Positions 43,937 to 52,057 of a stretch of DNA of 64,000 nucleotides are shown piece after piece. The stretch is from Microbacterium sp. A20 (lineage in GTDB: Bacteria; Actinomycetota; Actinomycetes; Actinomycetales; Microbacteriaceae), in assembly GCF_004794515.1 (NCBI RefSeq), contig NZ_SSDF01000065.1:62001-126000 (forward strand). Reading direction: 5' to 3'. Made by a program: the position numbers and the translations under genes. The notes beneath the pieces are model-generated. The model had not been told where the DNA came from, did no database searches, and worked only from the letters and a program-made list of their open reading frames with translations. The first letter of the stretch is position 1. Every line of letters begins with the position of its first letter.

Positions 43937-44766
43937 AGGGCCTCGACCACCCTGGCCAGGAGCGCGGAGATCACGGGCTCGGCCTCACGGCCCGCCTCGA
44001 TCACCTCGGCATGGCTGAGCGGGGTCTGCTGGATCCCGGCGGCGAGGTTGGTGATGAGGGAGAACCCGAGGATCTCCATGCCGGCCTCGCGGGCGGCGAT
44101 CGCCTCGAGAGCGGTCGACATGCCGACGATGTGTCCACCGATGTGCTTGGCCATCTGCACCTCCGCCGGGGTCTCGTAATGCGGGCCGCGGAACTGGGTG
44201 TACACGCCCTCGTCGAGCATCGGATCGATGGAGCGCGCGATGTCACGCAGTCGCTTCGAATACAGGTCGGTGAGGTCGACGAAGGTCGCGCCCTCGAGAG
44301 GGGAGTCGGCGGTGAGGTTGATGTGGTCGCTGATCAGCACGGGCTGGCCGGGCGTCCACGTCTCGCGGATGCCTCCTGCACCGTTCGTGAGCACCATGAT
44401 CTTCGCCCCCGTGGCGGCGGCGGTGCGGACGCTGTGCACGACGCGACGCACGCCGTGGGCCTCGTAGTAGTGGGTGCGCGCGCCGATCACGAGGACGTTC
44501 TTGCCCCCGGGCGTGCGGATGCTGCGGAGCGTGCCGACGTGTCCCTCCAGCGCCGGCTTCGAGAACCCGGTCACCTCGGTGGCGGGGATCGTGGCGACGG
44601 TGTCGCCGATGATGTCGGCGGCCTTGCCCCAGCCGCTGCCGAGGGTGAGTGCGATGTCGTGATTCTCGACTCCGGTCAGACGCGCGATGTCGGCGGCGGC
44701 CTGTGCGGCGACCTCGAACGGGTTCGCGGTCGGGTCGTCGAGAGGGTTGCTGTGCGTTTCGGGCAT
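43933..44766 (-). CDS. Purine-nucleoside phosphorylase
   Basis: A 277-residue trimeric-type (PNP I/II) phosphorylase that splits inosine or guanosine with phosphate. LGSGWGKAADIIG near residue 43 is the phosphate site, ALEGHVGTLR, GARTHYYEAHGVRRVVHSVR and LTNGAGGI follow, then GPHYETPAEVQM in the C-terminal part. Leaderless ATG with a -10 box six bases upstream. It works with adenosine deaminase to complete purine salvage and is coupled to the mutase. Confidence 0.93.
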   Translation of the reverse strand: MPETHSNPLDDPTANPFEVAAQAAADIARLTGVENHDIALTLGSGWGKAADIIGDTVATIPATEVTGFSKPALEGHVGTLRSIRTPGGKNVLVIGARTHYYEAHGVRRVVHSVRTAAATGAKIMVLTNGAGGIRETWTPGQPVLISDHINLTADSPLEGATFVDLTDLYSKRLRDIARSIDPMLDEGVYTQFRGPHYETPAEVQMAKHIGGHIVGMSTALEAIAAREAGMEILGFSLITNLAAGIQQTPLSHAEVIEAGREAEPVISALLARVVEAL

Positions 44767-44772
44767 GGATCC

Positions 44773-44778
44773 ACTCTA
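44773..44778 (-). promoter_or_regulatory. -10 box TAGAGT of the purine nucleoside phosphorylase gene
   Basis: Minus-strand TAGAGT followed by six bases (GGATCC) and ATG at 44766. Confidence 0.6.
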
Positions 44779-44810
44779 GGAAGGTGCAGGCTCCGGGGCC
44801 AGGATTGCGG

Positions 44811-44816
44811 AAGAAT
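44811..44816 (+). promoter_or_regulatory. Weak -10 box AAGAAT of the lpdA-like gene
   Basis: AAGAAT is followed by seven bases and ATG 44824; the first base deviates from the usual T, so this is the weakest of the leaderless set. Confidence 0.4.
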
Positions 44817-44823
44817 GGGTTGC

Positions 44824-46263
44824 ATGTCTTCCACCACTTTCGAGCGCACTCAGCGCGTCGCCGTCCTCGGCGGCGGTCCCGGCGGTTACGAGGCGGCTCT
44901 CGCGGCCGCTCAGCTCGGGGCCGAGGTCACCCTGGTCGAGCGGGTGGGAGTCGGCGGATCGGCCGTCCTCACCGACGTCGTGCCGTCCAAGAGCCTGATC
45001 GCCACGGCCGATGCGGCGGTGGCCATCTCCGAGGCGAGCGACCTCGGCGTGAACTTCTACGCCAAGGGCGAGAACGGCAAGCCGCTCAAGCCCGAGATCG
45101 CGATCAACCTCGCCGCTGTCAACAAGCGTCTCATCGCGCTCGCGGGGCAGCAGTCCGAGGACATGCGGGCGACACTGCTCGAGGCCGGCGTCCGGATCCT
45201 CTCCGGGCACGGGCGCCTCGAGGGGCCCACCGCGATCGTGGTGTCGACGGGCGAGAAAGGCACCGACTTCGACCGCGTCGAGGCCGACACGATCGTCGTG
45301 GCCGTTGGCGCCTCACCGCGTGAGCTCGATTCGGCCAAGCCCGACGGCAAGCGCATCCTCACCTGGACGCAGCTGTACGACATGAAGGCGCTGCCGGAGC
45401 ATCTCATCGTGGTCGGCTCCGGCGTGACCGGTGCGGAGTTCGCCTCCGCCTACATGAACCTCGGCGCCAAGGTCACGCTCATCTCCAGCCGCGAGCAGGT
45501 GCTCCCCGGCGAGGACAAGGACGCGGCGAGCGTCCTGGAGAAGGTGTTCAAGCGCGGTGGGATGCAGGTGCTCTCGAAGTCCCGTGCCGACAAGGTCGAA
45601 GCCACGAAGGAGGGCGTGACCGTCACGCTGTCCGACGGTCGCACGGTCGAGGGGAGCCACTGCCTGATGGCGGTGGGTTCGATCCCGAACACCGCGGGGA
45701 TCGGCCTGGAGGAGGCCGGCGTCGAGCTGGACGACTCGGGTCACGTGCGGGTGAACAAGGTCGCGCGCACCTCGGTGCCCAACGTGTACGCGGTGGGGGA
45801 CTGCACGAACTTCTTCCCGCTCGCCTCGGTCGCCTCGATGCAGGGGCGCACAGCCGTCTTCCACGCGCTCGGCGACATCGTGATCCCGCTGGAACTCATC
45901 AAGATCACCTCGAACATCTTCACCGCTCCGGAGATCGCAACGGTGGGGTACGGGGTGAAAGACGTCGAGGACGGCGTCGCGGACGGCATGGTCTACAAGC
46001 TCCCGCTCGCGGCCAACCCGCGCGCGAAGATGATGGGCATCAAGGACGGCTTCGTCAAGCTCATCGCGCGCAAGGGATCCGGCACCGTCATCGGCGGCGT
46101 GATCGTGGCCCCCAAGGCCTCCGAGCTGATCTACCCGATCGCCGTGGCCGTCGAGCGCCGCCTCACGGTCGACCAGGTCTCGCGGGTTTTCGCCGCATAC
46201 CCGTCGCTCTCGAGCAGCATCACCGATGCGAGTCGCGCGATGCACCTCGTGAACATCTCCTGA
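44824..46263 (+). CDS. lpdA: NAD(P)H-quinone dehydrogenase of LpdA type (disulfide-reductase fold)
   Basis: A 479-residue flavoprotein. FAD site GGGPGGYEAA near residue 16, NAD site VVGSGVTGAEFASAY near residue 195, FAD-contacting YAVGDCTNFFPLASVA near residue 322 and the C-terminal dimerisation domain are normal. The redox loop GGSAVLTDVVPSK lacks both cysteines of true lipoamide dehydrogenases, and the C-terminus has no His-Glu pair. This pattern is known for mycobacterial LpdA (Rv3303c), which reduces quinones with NAD(P)H, so I call it that rather than a ketoacid dehydrogenase subunit. Confidence 0.82.
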   Translation: MSSTTFERTQRVAVLGGGPGGYEAALAAAQLGAEVTLVERVGVGGSAVLTDVVPSKSLIATADAAVAISEASDLGVNFYAKGENGKPLKPEIAINLAAVNKRLIALAGQQSEDMRATLLEAGVRILSGHGRLEGPTAIVVSTGEKGTDFDRVEADTIVVAVGASPRELDSAKPDGKRILTWTQLYDMKALPEHLIVVGSGVTGAEFASAYMNLGAKVTLISSREQVLPGEDKDAASVLEKVFKRGGMQVLSKSRADKVEATKEGVTVTLSDGRTVEGSHCLMAVGSIPNTAGIGLEEAGVELDDSGHVRVNKVARTSVPNVYAVGDCTNFFPLASVASMQGRTAVFHALGDIVIPLELIKITSNIFTAPEIATVGYGVKDVEDGVADGMVYKLPLAANPRAKMMGIKDGFVKLIARKGSGTVIGGVIVAPKASELIYPIAVAVERRLTVDQVSRVFAAYPSLSSSITDASRAMHLVNIS

Positions 46264-46283
46264 CGGGAGGGTCTGCGCCGAAA

Positions 46284-46350
46284 CCCCGACTTCACGCCGA
46301 GACCCCGGGTCGCATGTGTCTGCGACCCGGGGTCTCGGCGGTAGTCGGGG
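46284..46350. terminator. Bidirectional terminator between convergent genes
   Basis: A perfect 19-base-pair stem (46296-46314 with 46321-46339, six-base loop), extended by an outer pair CCCCGAC (46284-46290) with GTCGGGG (46344-46350). It separates lpdA from the carboxylase gene and can serve both strands. Confidence 0.85.
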
Positions 46351-46377
46351 GTCTCGCCGAGGCGAGGAGGCGAGGGA

Positions 46378-48144
46378 TCAGCTGATCGTGAGCAGCTGGT
46401 GTCCGGCGGAGACCGTCAAGCCGGCATCCGCGTTGATGTTGCCGATGACGCCGTCCTTGTGCGCCTGCAGCGGCTGCTCCATCTTCATGGCCTCGAGCAC
46501 GACGACGAGGTCGCCCTTGACGACCTGCTGCCCGTCTTCGACGGCGACCTTGACGACGGTGGCCTGCATGGGCGACTTCACGGCATCGCCGGATGCGCCG
46601 GCGTTCGCCGTGGTGGCGTGGCTGCGACGCGACGGCGGTACGACGGCGGGACGCCCCGCGGTGCCCGGTGCGACCGCGACGCGATCCGGCAGGCTCACCT
46701 CGAGGCGCTTGCCCGCGACCTCGACGACGACAGTGTGGCGCGACTCGCCGGCGGCCGGCGACTCGAGCTCGCCGTCCCACGCGGGGATGTCGTTCACGAA
46801 CTCGGTCTCGATCCAGCGGGTGAAGATGCCGAACTCGCCGTTCTCGGCGGTGAACGCGGGGTCGCGGACGACCTTCCGGTGGAACGGGATGACGGTCGGG
46901 AGGCCGGCGACCTCGAACTCGTCGAGTGCGCGGCGGGAGCGCTCCAGCGCCTCCGCCCGGTCCTTGCCGGTGACGATGATCTTCGCGAGCAGCGAGTCGA
47001 ACGCTCCCGAGACCGAGTCGCCGGCGGTGACCCCGGAGTCGAGGCGGATGCCGGGACCCCCGAAGGTCTTGAAGACGTGGATCGGACCGGGCTGGGGGAG
47101 GAACCCGCGGCCCGGGTCCTCGCCGTTGATGCGGAACTCGATCGAGTGGCCCTGCGGCTTCGGGTCGTCGTAGTCGATGGTTCCACCGGCGGCGATGCGG
47201 AACTGCTCGCGCACCAGGTCGATGCCGGTGACTTCCTCGGATACCGGGTGCTCGACCTGCAGACGGGTGTTCACCTCGAGGAACGAGACGGTGCCGTCGG
47301 CGCCGATCAGGAACTCGCAGGTGCCCGCACCGACGTAGCCGACCTCTTTGAGGATGGCCTTCGACGCCGAGTAGAGCAGATCGTTCTGCTCTTCGGTCAG
47401 GAACGGAGCAGGAGCCTCTTCGACGAGCTTCTGGTGACGGCGCTGCAGCGAGCAGTCGCGCGTCGAGATCACGACGACGTTGCCCGCGGAGTCGGCCAGG
47501 CACTGGGTCTCGACGTGGCGCGGCTTGTCGAGGTACTTCTCGACGAAGCACTCGCCACGACCGAACGCGGCGACGGCCTCGCGGGTGGCCGATTCGAACA
47601 GCTCGGCGACCTCGTCGAGCTCGCGGGCGACCTTGAGGCCGCGTCCGCCGCCGCCGTACGCCGCCTTGATGGCGATCGGGAGGCCGAACTCCTTCGCGAA
47701 CGCGATGACCTCGTCGGCTCCGGACACCGGACCCGGCGTTCCGGGGGCGAGGGGAGCGCCCACCTTCTCGGCGACGTGACGCGCGGTCACCTTGTCGCCG
47801 AGGGCTTCGATCGCCTCGGGCGACGGGCCGATCCAGGTCATCCCCGCATCGATGATGGCGCGGGCGAACTCGGCGTTCTCCGCGAGGAACCCGTAGCCGG
47901 GGTGCACGGCGTCGGCTCCGGCGCGGCGGGCGATCGAGAGGATCTTCTCGATCTGCAGGTAGGTCTCGGCGCTGGTCGAGCCGCCGAGCGCGTAAGCCTC
48001 GTCGGCGAGTCGGGAGTGCAGGGCATCACGATCCTGGTCGGCGTAGACGGCGACCGACGCGATCCCGGAGTCTCGGGCGGCGCGGATGATGCGTACGGCG
48101 ATCTCGCCGCGGTTGGCGATGAGCACCTTGGCGATAGCAGGCAT
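46378..48144 (-). CDS. accA3: Acyl-CoA carboxylase alpha subunit (biotin carboxylase plus biotin carrier)
   Basis: A 588-residue bifunctional subunit that carboxylates biotin and carries it. The biotin carboxylase domain (about 2-450) has [10 protein letters not shown], the ATP-grasp loop [12 protein letters not shown] near residue 160 and [18 protein letters not shown] near residue 290. A disordered linker leads to the biotinyl domain, with the biotinylated Lys in [12 protein letters not shown] near residue 552. It supplies biotin to beta subunits for acetyl- or propionyl-CoA carboxylation in fatty-acid synthesis. Leaderless start. Its partner genes lie 9 kb away. Confidence 0.95.
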   Translation of the reverse strand: MPAIAKVLIANRGEIAVRIIRAARDSGIASVAVYADQDRDALHSRLADEAYALGGSTSAETYLQIEKILSIARRAGADAVHPGYGFLAENAEFARAIIDAGMTWIGPSPEAIEALGDKVTARHVAEKVGAPLAPGTPGPVSGADEVIAFAKEFGLPIAIKAAYGGGGRGLKVARELDEVAELFESATREAVAAFGRGECFVEKYLDKPRHVETQCLADSAGNVVVISTRDCSLQRRHQKLVEEAPAPFLTEEQNDLLYSASKAILKEVGYVGAGTCEFLIGADGTVSFLEVNTRLQVEHPVSEEVTGIDLVREQFRIAAGGTIDYDDPKPQGHSIEFRINGEDPGRGFLPQPGPIHVFKTFGGPGIRLDSGVTAGDSVSGAFDSLLAKIIVTGKDRAEALERSRRALDEFEVAGLPTVIPFHRKVVRDPAFTAENGEFGIFTRWIETEFVNDIPAWDGELESPAAGESRHTVVVEVAGKRLEVSLPDRVAVAPGTAGRPAVVPPSRRSHATTANAGASGDAVKSPMQATVVKVAVEDGQQVVKGDLVVVLEAMKMEQPLQAHKDGVIGNINADAGLTVSAGHQLLTIS

Positions 48145-48151
48145 GGTTGCC

Positions 48152-48157
48152 AGCCTA
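48152..48157 (-). promoter_or_regulatory. -10 box TAGGCT of the carboxylase alpha gene
   Basis: Minus-strand TAGGCT followed by seven bases and ATG 48144. An upstream in-frame extension to 48195 is rejected on this basis. Confidence 0.6.
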
Positions 48158-48183
48158 GCGAGAAGGCCCTCGATCCCTTTGAC

Positions 48184-48223
48184 GACTCCCCACAAGAAAG
48201 TGGGAGAAACGTGGAGGGGAGTC
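48184..48223 (-). terminator. Possible terminator after maf
   Basis: GACTCCCC (48184-48191) pairs with GGGGAGTC (48216-48223), overlapping the maf stop codon. An alternative smaller hairpin CCCAC/GTGGG (48189-48204) uses the same bases. Confidence 0.4.
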
Positions 48224-48861
48224 TACGACCACAGATCCGTCCACCGGACGCCGAGCTCCGCCGCCAGGCGCCGCACGGTCGAGAGGGACATGCCCACGAC
48301 GGTCGAGGGATCGCCGTCGACCCGGGTGATGAAGGCGCCGCCGAGGCTGTCCACCGTGAACGCTCCGGCCACGTGCAGCGGCTCGCCCGAGGCGACGTAG
48401 GCGGCGATCTCGTCATCGCTGACGTCTTCCGCGAAGGTCACCGACGCCTCGGCGACGGCCGTCGCCTCGATGGGCTCCTCGCCGGGGATGATCCGGAACA
48501 CCGAGTGCCCGGAGTGCAGGATGCCGGTCGCGCCGCGCATCTCCTGCCAGCGCCGGGTGGCCTCCTCCGCGGTGTAGGGCTTGCCGTAGACGCGCCCGCC
48601 GAGCGCGAACATCGAATCGCCTCCGATCACGAGACCGTCGAACTCACCCGCCTCGGCAAGGGTCCGGGCGACCGCAGCGGCCTTGGCGCGGGCGAGGAGC
48701 AGCACCAGCTCGGCGGGGGCGAGCGGGGCGCCGCGTTCGGTCTCGGCGGCTGCGGCGACGGCGTCCTCGTCGACATCCGGAGAGAGGGTGAGCGGCTCGA
48801 TCCCCGCCTGCCGCAGCAGCATCAGTCGGGCGGGAGACGTGGAGGCGAGGCAGACGCGCAT
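48223..48861 (-). CDS. maf: Maf family nucleotide pyrophosphatase
   Basis: A 212-residue house-cleaning NTP pyrophosphatase of the Maf/YhdE group, hydrolysing non-canonical or dTTP/UTP-type nucleotides. Visible: LASTSPARLMLL (residues 5-16) as the substrate loop, VIGGDSMFALGGRVYGKP near residue 80, and AFTVDSLGGAFI near residue 165. I start at ATG 48861, seven bases after a -10 box; a GTG at 48870 would overlap the box. Divergent from the methyltransferase gene. Confidence 0.9.
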   Translation of the reverse strand: MRVCLASTSPARLMLLRQAGIEPLTLSPDVDEDAVAAAAETERGAPLAPAELVLLLARAKAAAVARTLAEAGEFDGLVIGGDSMFALGGRVYGKPYTAEEATRRWQEMRGATGILHSGHSVFRIIPGEEPIEATAVAEASVTFAEDVSDDEIAAYVASGEPLHVAGAFTVDSLGGAFITRVDGDPSTVVGMSLSTVRRLAAELGVRWTDLWS

Positions 48862-48868
48862 GTCCACC

Positions 48869-48878
48869 ACCGTATCCT
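48869..48878. promoter_or_regulatory. Overlapping divergent -10 boxes of maf and the RNA methyltransferase gene
   Basis: The ten bases ACCGTATCCT hold TACGGT on the minus strand (48874-48869, seven bases before maf) and TATCCT on the plus strand (48873-48878, six bases before ATG 48885). The two boxes share the TA at 48873-48874, and only 23 bases separate the start codons. Polymerase can start in only one direction at a time. Confidence 0.65.
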
Positions 48879-48884
48879 CGAAGG

Positions 48885-50132
48885 ATGACTTCCTCCCCAG
48901 CCGACGTGCTCGAGCTCGACATCACCGGCATCGCACACGGGGGCACCTTCGTCGCCCGCCATGAGGGCCGCGTGGTCTTCGTCTCCGATGCGATCCCCGG
49001 GGAGCGCGTGCGCGCCAGGGTGATCGCCCCGCAGGAGGGGGCGGACGCGTCGACGCGCAGCTTCTGGCGAGCCGAGGCGATCGAGGTCCTCGACGCGTCG
49101 GAGCACCGCCGCCCGCACATCTGGGCCGAAGCCGATCTCTCGCGTGACCCTGCCGACCGTCCGGGCGGAGCCGATCTCGGCCACATCGACCTCGGACACC
49201 AGCGGGTGCTCAAGCGCCAGGTGCTGACGGAGGCCCTCGACCGGTTCGCGGGTCAGGGGCTCGACGCTCCGGAGATCGAGGCCGTCGATTCCGGTGACGG
49301 CACCGGCTGGCGCACCCGCGTCACCCTGCACGTGGACGAGTCGGGCGAGGTCGGTCCCTTCGCCGCGCGCAGCCACCGCGTCATCCCCGTCAGCAGCTAC
49401 CCGCTCTCGCGCCCCGCCATCGCCGAGGCCGCACTCGCGCTGCACGGCGAGGCACCGGGACGCATCGAACTCGTCGAGCCGGCAGACGGCCGGGTCCGTG
49501 TCATCCGGCGGGAGGAGACCGAGCGGCCGGCGAAGGTCGCTCGCGGTTTCCGTCGTCGTCCGACTCCGGAAGTGATCGAGGAGGTCGTCGGCGACCGCCG
49601 CTTCCAGGTCGACTCCACGGGGTTCTGGCAGGTGCACCCGCGGGCTGCATCCGTGCTCGATGCCGCCGTATACGGCGTGCTCGAGGGGCACGTCGACGAG
49701 GAGAAGACCCACTACGACCTCTACGGCGGCGTCGGACTCTTCGCGGCGACCCTCGCCGACCTCGGCGGCACCGACATCGTCACGGTCGAGTCGAGCGCAC
49801 GGGCGACCCAGCACGCCGCCGCGAACCTCGCCCCGCTCGACGTGAAGGCCGTGACCGCGCGCGTGGATCGCTTCCTCTCCACGCAGAAGGGAGCGGGGCG
49901 CACCGGAGCCGTCATCCTCGACCCGCCGCGCGCCGGGGCGGGTCGCCAGGTCGTCGAGGCGGTGCACGCCCTCGCGCCCGAGGCGATCGCCTACGTCGCG
50001 TGCGATCCGGTCGCGCTCGCCCGAGACCTCGGGACGTTCCGGACCCTCGGGTGGAAGGTCGACCGCCTGCGCGGCTTCGACCTCTTCCCGCACTCGCACC
50101 ATTTCGAGGTCGTCGCCCTCCTCACGAGGTGA
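48885..50132 (+). CDS. TrmA/RumA-type RNA (uracil-5-)methyltransferase
   Basis: A 415-residue SAM-dependent RNA methyltransferase. An N-terminal TRAM-like RNA-binding domain covers about 1-60; the catalytic domain has YDLYGGVGLFAATLAD near residue 285 for SAM, ILDPPRAGAG near residue 345 and the nucleophilic Cys region AYVACDPVALARD near residue 367. The late HSHHFEVVALL matches the family C-terminus. No Fe-S cysteine set like that of RlmD is evident. Target (tRNA or 23S rRNA) unresolved. Confidence 0.88.
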   Translation: MTSSPADVLELDITGIAHGGTFVARHEGRVVFVSDAIPGERVRARVIAPQEGADASTRSFWRAEAIEVLDASEHRRPHIWAEADLSRDPADRPGGADLGHIDLGHQRVLKRQVLTEALDRFAGQGLDAPEIEAVDSGDGTGWRTRVTLHVDESGEVGPFAARSHRVIPVSSYPLSRPAIAEAALALHGEAPGRIELVEPADGRVRVIRREETERPAKVARGFRRRPTPEVIEEVVGDRRFQVDSTGFWQVHPRAASVLDAAVYGVLEGHVDEEKTHYDLYGGVGLFAATLADLGGTDIVTVESSARATQHAAANLAPLDVKAVTARVDRFLSTQKGAGRTGAVILDPPRAGAGRQVVEAVHALAPEAIAYVACDPVALARDLGTFRTLGWKVDRLRGFDLFPHSHHFEVVALLTR

Positions 50133-50160
50133 CCGATCCGGGCTGCGGCCAGGTACTCAC

Positions 50161-50166
50161 TAGGCT
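50161..50166 (+). promoter_or_regulatory. -10 box TAGGCT of the two-component operon
   Basis: TAGGCT, six bases, then ATG 50173; no ribosome site. Confidence 0.6.
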
Positions 50167-50172
50167 GGGTGG

Positions 50173-50832
50173 ATGAGCAGGGTCGCACTCATCGACGATC
50201 ACGAGTCCGTTCGCCTCGGCCTCGAGGCCGCGTGCGCGCGTGATTCGCAGACGGTGGTCTTCTCCGGCAGCACGGTCGTCTCCTACCTCGAGTGGCGAGT
50301 GGCCTCCGGGTCCGCTCCGGCCGACGTGGTCGTGCTCGACCTCACGCTCGGCGACGGATCGACCGTGACGGAGAACGTGACCTCGCTCGTCAGCGACGGG
50401 GCGAGCGTCGTCATCCACAGTGTCGCGGACCGTCCCGCAGCGGTGCGCGAGGCGCTCGCGGCCGGGGCCGCCGGCGTCGTCAGCAAGTCGTCCGCTCTCG
50501 ACGACGTCCTGGACGCGATCCGGACCGTCGCGCAGGGCGAAGCGCTCAACAACGTGGAATGGGCCAGTGCCGTCGACGGGGATCGGGCCTTCGCCGACGC
50601 GCAGCTCTCCACCCGCGAGCGCGAGGTGCTCCGGCTCTACGCCACGGGGCTGCCGCTGAAGGCCGTCGCCGAACGCCTCGGTGTCGCGTACTCGACGGCC
50701 AAGGAGAACATCACCCGCGTCCGAGTGAAGTACGTCGAGGTCGGTCGCCCGGCACCGACCAAGGTCGACCTCCTCCGTCGGGCGATGGAGGACGGAATCG
50801 TCGCGGCCGACGGGGCGCCGAGTGCCCGCTGA
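50173..50832 (+). CDS. NarL/LuxR family response regulator
   Basis: A 219-residue response regulator. Receiver domain (about 1-118) with acidic pair IDDH (Asp8-Asp9), phosphoacceptor Asp 56 in VVLDLTLGDG and Lys near residue 106 in VSKSSA; LuxR-type HTH (about 142-205) with LSTREREVLRLYATGLPLKAVAERLGV. Starts a three-gene operon; the sensor gene begins 11 bases before its stop. Confidence 0.92.
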   Translation: MSRVALIDDHESVRLGLEAACARDSQTVVFSGSTVVSYLEWRVASGSAPADVVVLDLTLGDGSTVTENVTSLVSDGASVVIHSVADRPAAVREALAAGAAGVVSKSSALDDVLDAIRTVAQGEALNNVEWASAVDGDRAFADAQLSTREREVLRLYATGLPLKAVAERLGVAYSTAKENITRVRVKYVEVGRPAPTKVDLLRRAMEDGIVAADGAPSAR

Positions 50833-52057
50833 TCCGCTCAGCATCCGCGATGCCTGGAGCAAGATCCCCTCGCCCGGCAGCGCGGACACCGAGTTCGAGC
50901 GCTTCACCGGCAAGCGCATGGAGCGGATCCTCGCGATCGTCGTGGCGATCGGTTCGGCCGCGCTCGGCGTGCAGGCTCTGATCGCGGCGCTGAGCTCTCC
51001 GTCCCGGGCCGACGCGGCAGATGTCATGATCCTGACCGTGGTGTTCGTGCCCCTGGCGGCCATGCTCGCGGCCTGTCTGATCGGCCGCGGTGTGCGCCTC
51101 TTCTCGGGCATCTTCGCCGTGGTCTACGTCCTCGCACTCGCCGCATGGCCGACCGTCGTCGACCCGACGGACAAGAGCGCGGGCGATCAGCCGTGGATCT
51201 TCTTCCTCGTCAACGTCGGGGTCGTCGCGGCCATGCTCGCGTTCCCGCTGCGGCTCCAGTTCGCCTGGGCGGCCGGGATGCCGTTCGTCTACGGCTACGT
51301 CCGGCTCGTCCAGGGCGGGTTCTCGCGGGAGTTCTGGGTCACGACCGCTTTCGACGTGTCGTTCACGCTGATCCTCGGCGTGGTGATGATCTCGCTCGGC
51401 TGGATGTTCCGCTCGGTCGCGGCAGGCGTCGATGAGGCCAGAGGGCAGGCCGTCGCGTCGTACTCGACCGCTGCTGCTGCCGCCGCCGCGGAGGAGGAGC
51501 GGGTGGCCATGTCCGCACTCATGCACGACAGCGTTCTGGCTGCACTGATCGCCGCCGAGCGCGCGGAGGGCGATCGGGCGAAGGAGCTGGCGGTCGCGAT
51601 GGCGCGGGAAGCGCTGACCCGCCTCGCCAACACCGAGGCTGCGGTGGCGCAGGAGGGCAGCGACGAGCCGATCGGAACGGCGCAGATCGTGGTGGAGCTC
51701 CGTCGAGCGCTCTCCGAACTGGGCGCCGATGCGATCGTCGAGGAGCGCGGCGGGATCGGGCTCATCCCCGGTCGCGCTGCCCGGGCCCTCGTGCTCGCCG
51801 CACGGCAGGCCATCGGCAATTCCGTCGCACACGCCAACGGGCGCGGACTGCACATCATCGCCGAGGGCCACGGTGATGAGGGGATCGCCGTGACGGTGTC
51901 CGACACCGGACCGGGGTTCGACGTCGAGAGCATCGGCGCGGATCGCCTGGGCATCCGGGCGTCGATCCTGGCTCGTATGGCCGGTGTCGCCGGCACCGCG
52001 GAGATCCGGTCGGACGAGCACGGCACGACCGTGGTCCTCGGATGGGAGCGCTCGTGA
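50822..52057 (+). CDS. Membrane sensor histidine kinase, HisKA_3 type
   Basis: A 411-residue kinase. About five or six hydrophobic segments lie between residues 40 and 200; the H-box is LMHDSVLAAL with His 235, directly followed by Asp; the ATPase domain (about 310-410) has N-box RQAIGNSVAHA (Asn 333) and G1 box VSDTGPGF (Asp 361). An alanine-rich linker (AAAAAAEEER) joins membrane and kinase parts. GTG start overlapping the regulator gene by 11 bases. No extracellular sensor domain is seen, so the stimulus is probably membrane related. Confidence 0.85.
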   Translation: MPADPLSIRDAWSKIPSPGSADTEFERFTGKRMERILAIVVAIGSAALGVQALIAALSSPSRADAADVMILTVVFVPLAAMLAACLIGRGVRLFSGIFAVVYVLALAAWPTVVDPTDKSAGDQPWIFFLVNVGVVAAMLAFPLRLQFAWAAGMPFVYGYVRLVQGGFSREFWVTTAFDVSFTLILGVVMISLGWMFRSVAAGVDEARGQAVASYSTAAAAAAAEEERVAMSALMHDSVLAALIAAERAEGDRAKELAVAMAREALTRLANTEAAVAQEGSDEPIGTAQIVVELRRALSELGADAIVEERGGIGLIPGRAARALVLAARQAIGNSVAHANGRGLHIIAEGHGDEGIAVTVSDTGPGFDVESIGADRLGIRASILARMAGVAGTAEIRSDEHGTTVVLGWERS

